A program made the position numbers and the translations under genes. From assembly GCA_964485695.1 (NCBI GenBank), contig CAZAKZ010000233.1, positions 1-6,747 of the forward strand: a DNA stretch of 6,747 nt. Direction: 5' to 3'. Position 1 is the stretch's first letter, and every line of letters begins with the position of its first letter. Shown here piece after piece: positions 6,277 to 6,747 of the stretch. The notes under the pieces are model-generated. The model saw only the letters and a list, made by a program, of their open reading frames with translations, did not search any database and had not been told where the DNA came from. Source of the stretch: CAZAKZ01 sp964485695 (GTDB lineage: Bacteria; Planctomycetota; JAFGQW01).

Positions 6277-6702
6277 TCAGTAAAGCGTGATGGCGAGTCC
6301 GTTGGAGATCGTGCCGATGCCGTTGGGCTTGGAAAAATCGATGACGATGAACGCGCTGTAGAGGGTCAGTCCGGCCAGCGCTGATATGCCCGGGACGGCG
6401 ATGGCCGAGCTTGCCTTCCCTGATGGACTCAAGATGCCCTGGTAGTTCTGGAACACGGCCGGAACCAGGTTCTGGACCGTGAGAAGCATCAGGTTATCCG
6501 GACTCAGGGGGATGGTGCGGTTGCCGATCTTGATGCCGGAGTTGCCTAAGCTGGAGGCCATGATGTAGGGCTTGTTTCCATCACCCGGAGCGTCGAGGGC
6601 GAGGGCGATGGTGGTGCCGGTCCTCGGCAGCGCCATCATGCTGAGATTCACCGTCCCCGGCGTCACCTTGTGCGACTTGGTGTAGGTGCGGTCCTGAGGC
6701 AT
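6277..6702 (-). CDS. Orphan C-terminal module of a secreted protein; possibly a gene remnant
   Basis: A 141-residue ORF without signal peptide, membrane helix or catalytic motif. It alternates Gly/Ser/Thr/Pro turns with short beta stretches, including PYIMASSLG (45-53), IPLSPDNLMLLTVQN (63-77), VFQNYQGILSPSGKASSAI (83-101) and a final ISNGLAITLY. From memory this resembles a C-terminal module on large secreted proteins of Planctomycetota-like genomes, usually preceded by a long extracellular region. That region is missing here. The ATG at 6700-6702 is the first after an in-frame TAA (6712-6714), and the GAGGGG touches the ATG with no spacing, so this start is dubious. Upstream of the TAA the same frame stays open to the window edge. 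It could therefore be a short real gene, the 3' part of a longer gene broken by a stop codon or frameshift, or a pseudogene. Function unknown. Confidence 0.55.
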   Translation of the reverse strand: MPQDRTYTKSHKVTPGTVNLSMMALPRTGTTIALALDAPGDGNKPYIMASSLGNSGIKIGNRTIPLSPDNLMLLTVQNLVPAVFQNYQGILSPSGKASSAIAVPGISALAGLTLYSAFIVIDFSKPNGIGTISNGLAITLY

Positions 6703-6747
6703 CCCCTCATATTATTCCAAATGTAGCGGTCTCGGCAGCGTGCTCTC

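Overview
The window is GC-rich and densely coding. It looks like chromosomal DNA of a Gram-negative (diderm) bacterium that matures c-type cytochromes by System II (ResB/CcsA). There are no rRNA or tRNA genes, insertion sequences, CRISPR arrays or phage genes. The organism cannot be named from sequence alone. Two features point to Planctomycetota or a similar non-proteobacterial lineage: the long CcsA with a periplasmic N-terminal domain, and the C-terminal module of secreted proteins at the right edge. That assignment rests on remembered family resemblance and is tentative.

Layout. (1) Bases 1-79 are a short leader that may hold the last codons of an upstream gene. (2) At 80-2418, on the plus strand, two overlapping genes encode a nine-heme c-type cytochrome lipoprotein and a predicted outer-membrane beta-barrel with a charged, proline-rich N-terminal linker. 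(3) After a 39-bp convergent gap, the minus-strand genes resB (6063-4270) and ccsA (4269-2458) lie stop-to-start with no spacer and encode the System II cytochrome c synthase. (4) A 213-bp intergenic region (6064-6276) holds a strong 12-bp inverted repeat, a small inverted repeat and a 10-bp direct repeat at the resB start. (5) At 6277-6702, on the minus strand, is a 141-codon ORF that looks like an orphan C-terminal module of a secreted protein.

How the genes fit together. ResB and CcsA would carry heme across the inner membrane and attach it to CxxCH motifs. The adjacent nine-heme cytochrome is an obvious client. The cytochrome and barrel are translationally overlapping, which suggests a joint function. 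The most interesting reading is a minimal porin-cytochrome conduit for electron transfer across the outer membrane, analogous in concept to MtrAB or OmaB/OmbB but not recognisable as those families. This is inference; a barrel that merely shares an operon with a periplasmic electron carrier is the alternative.
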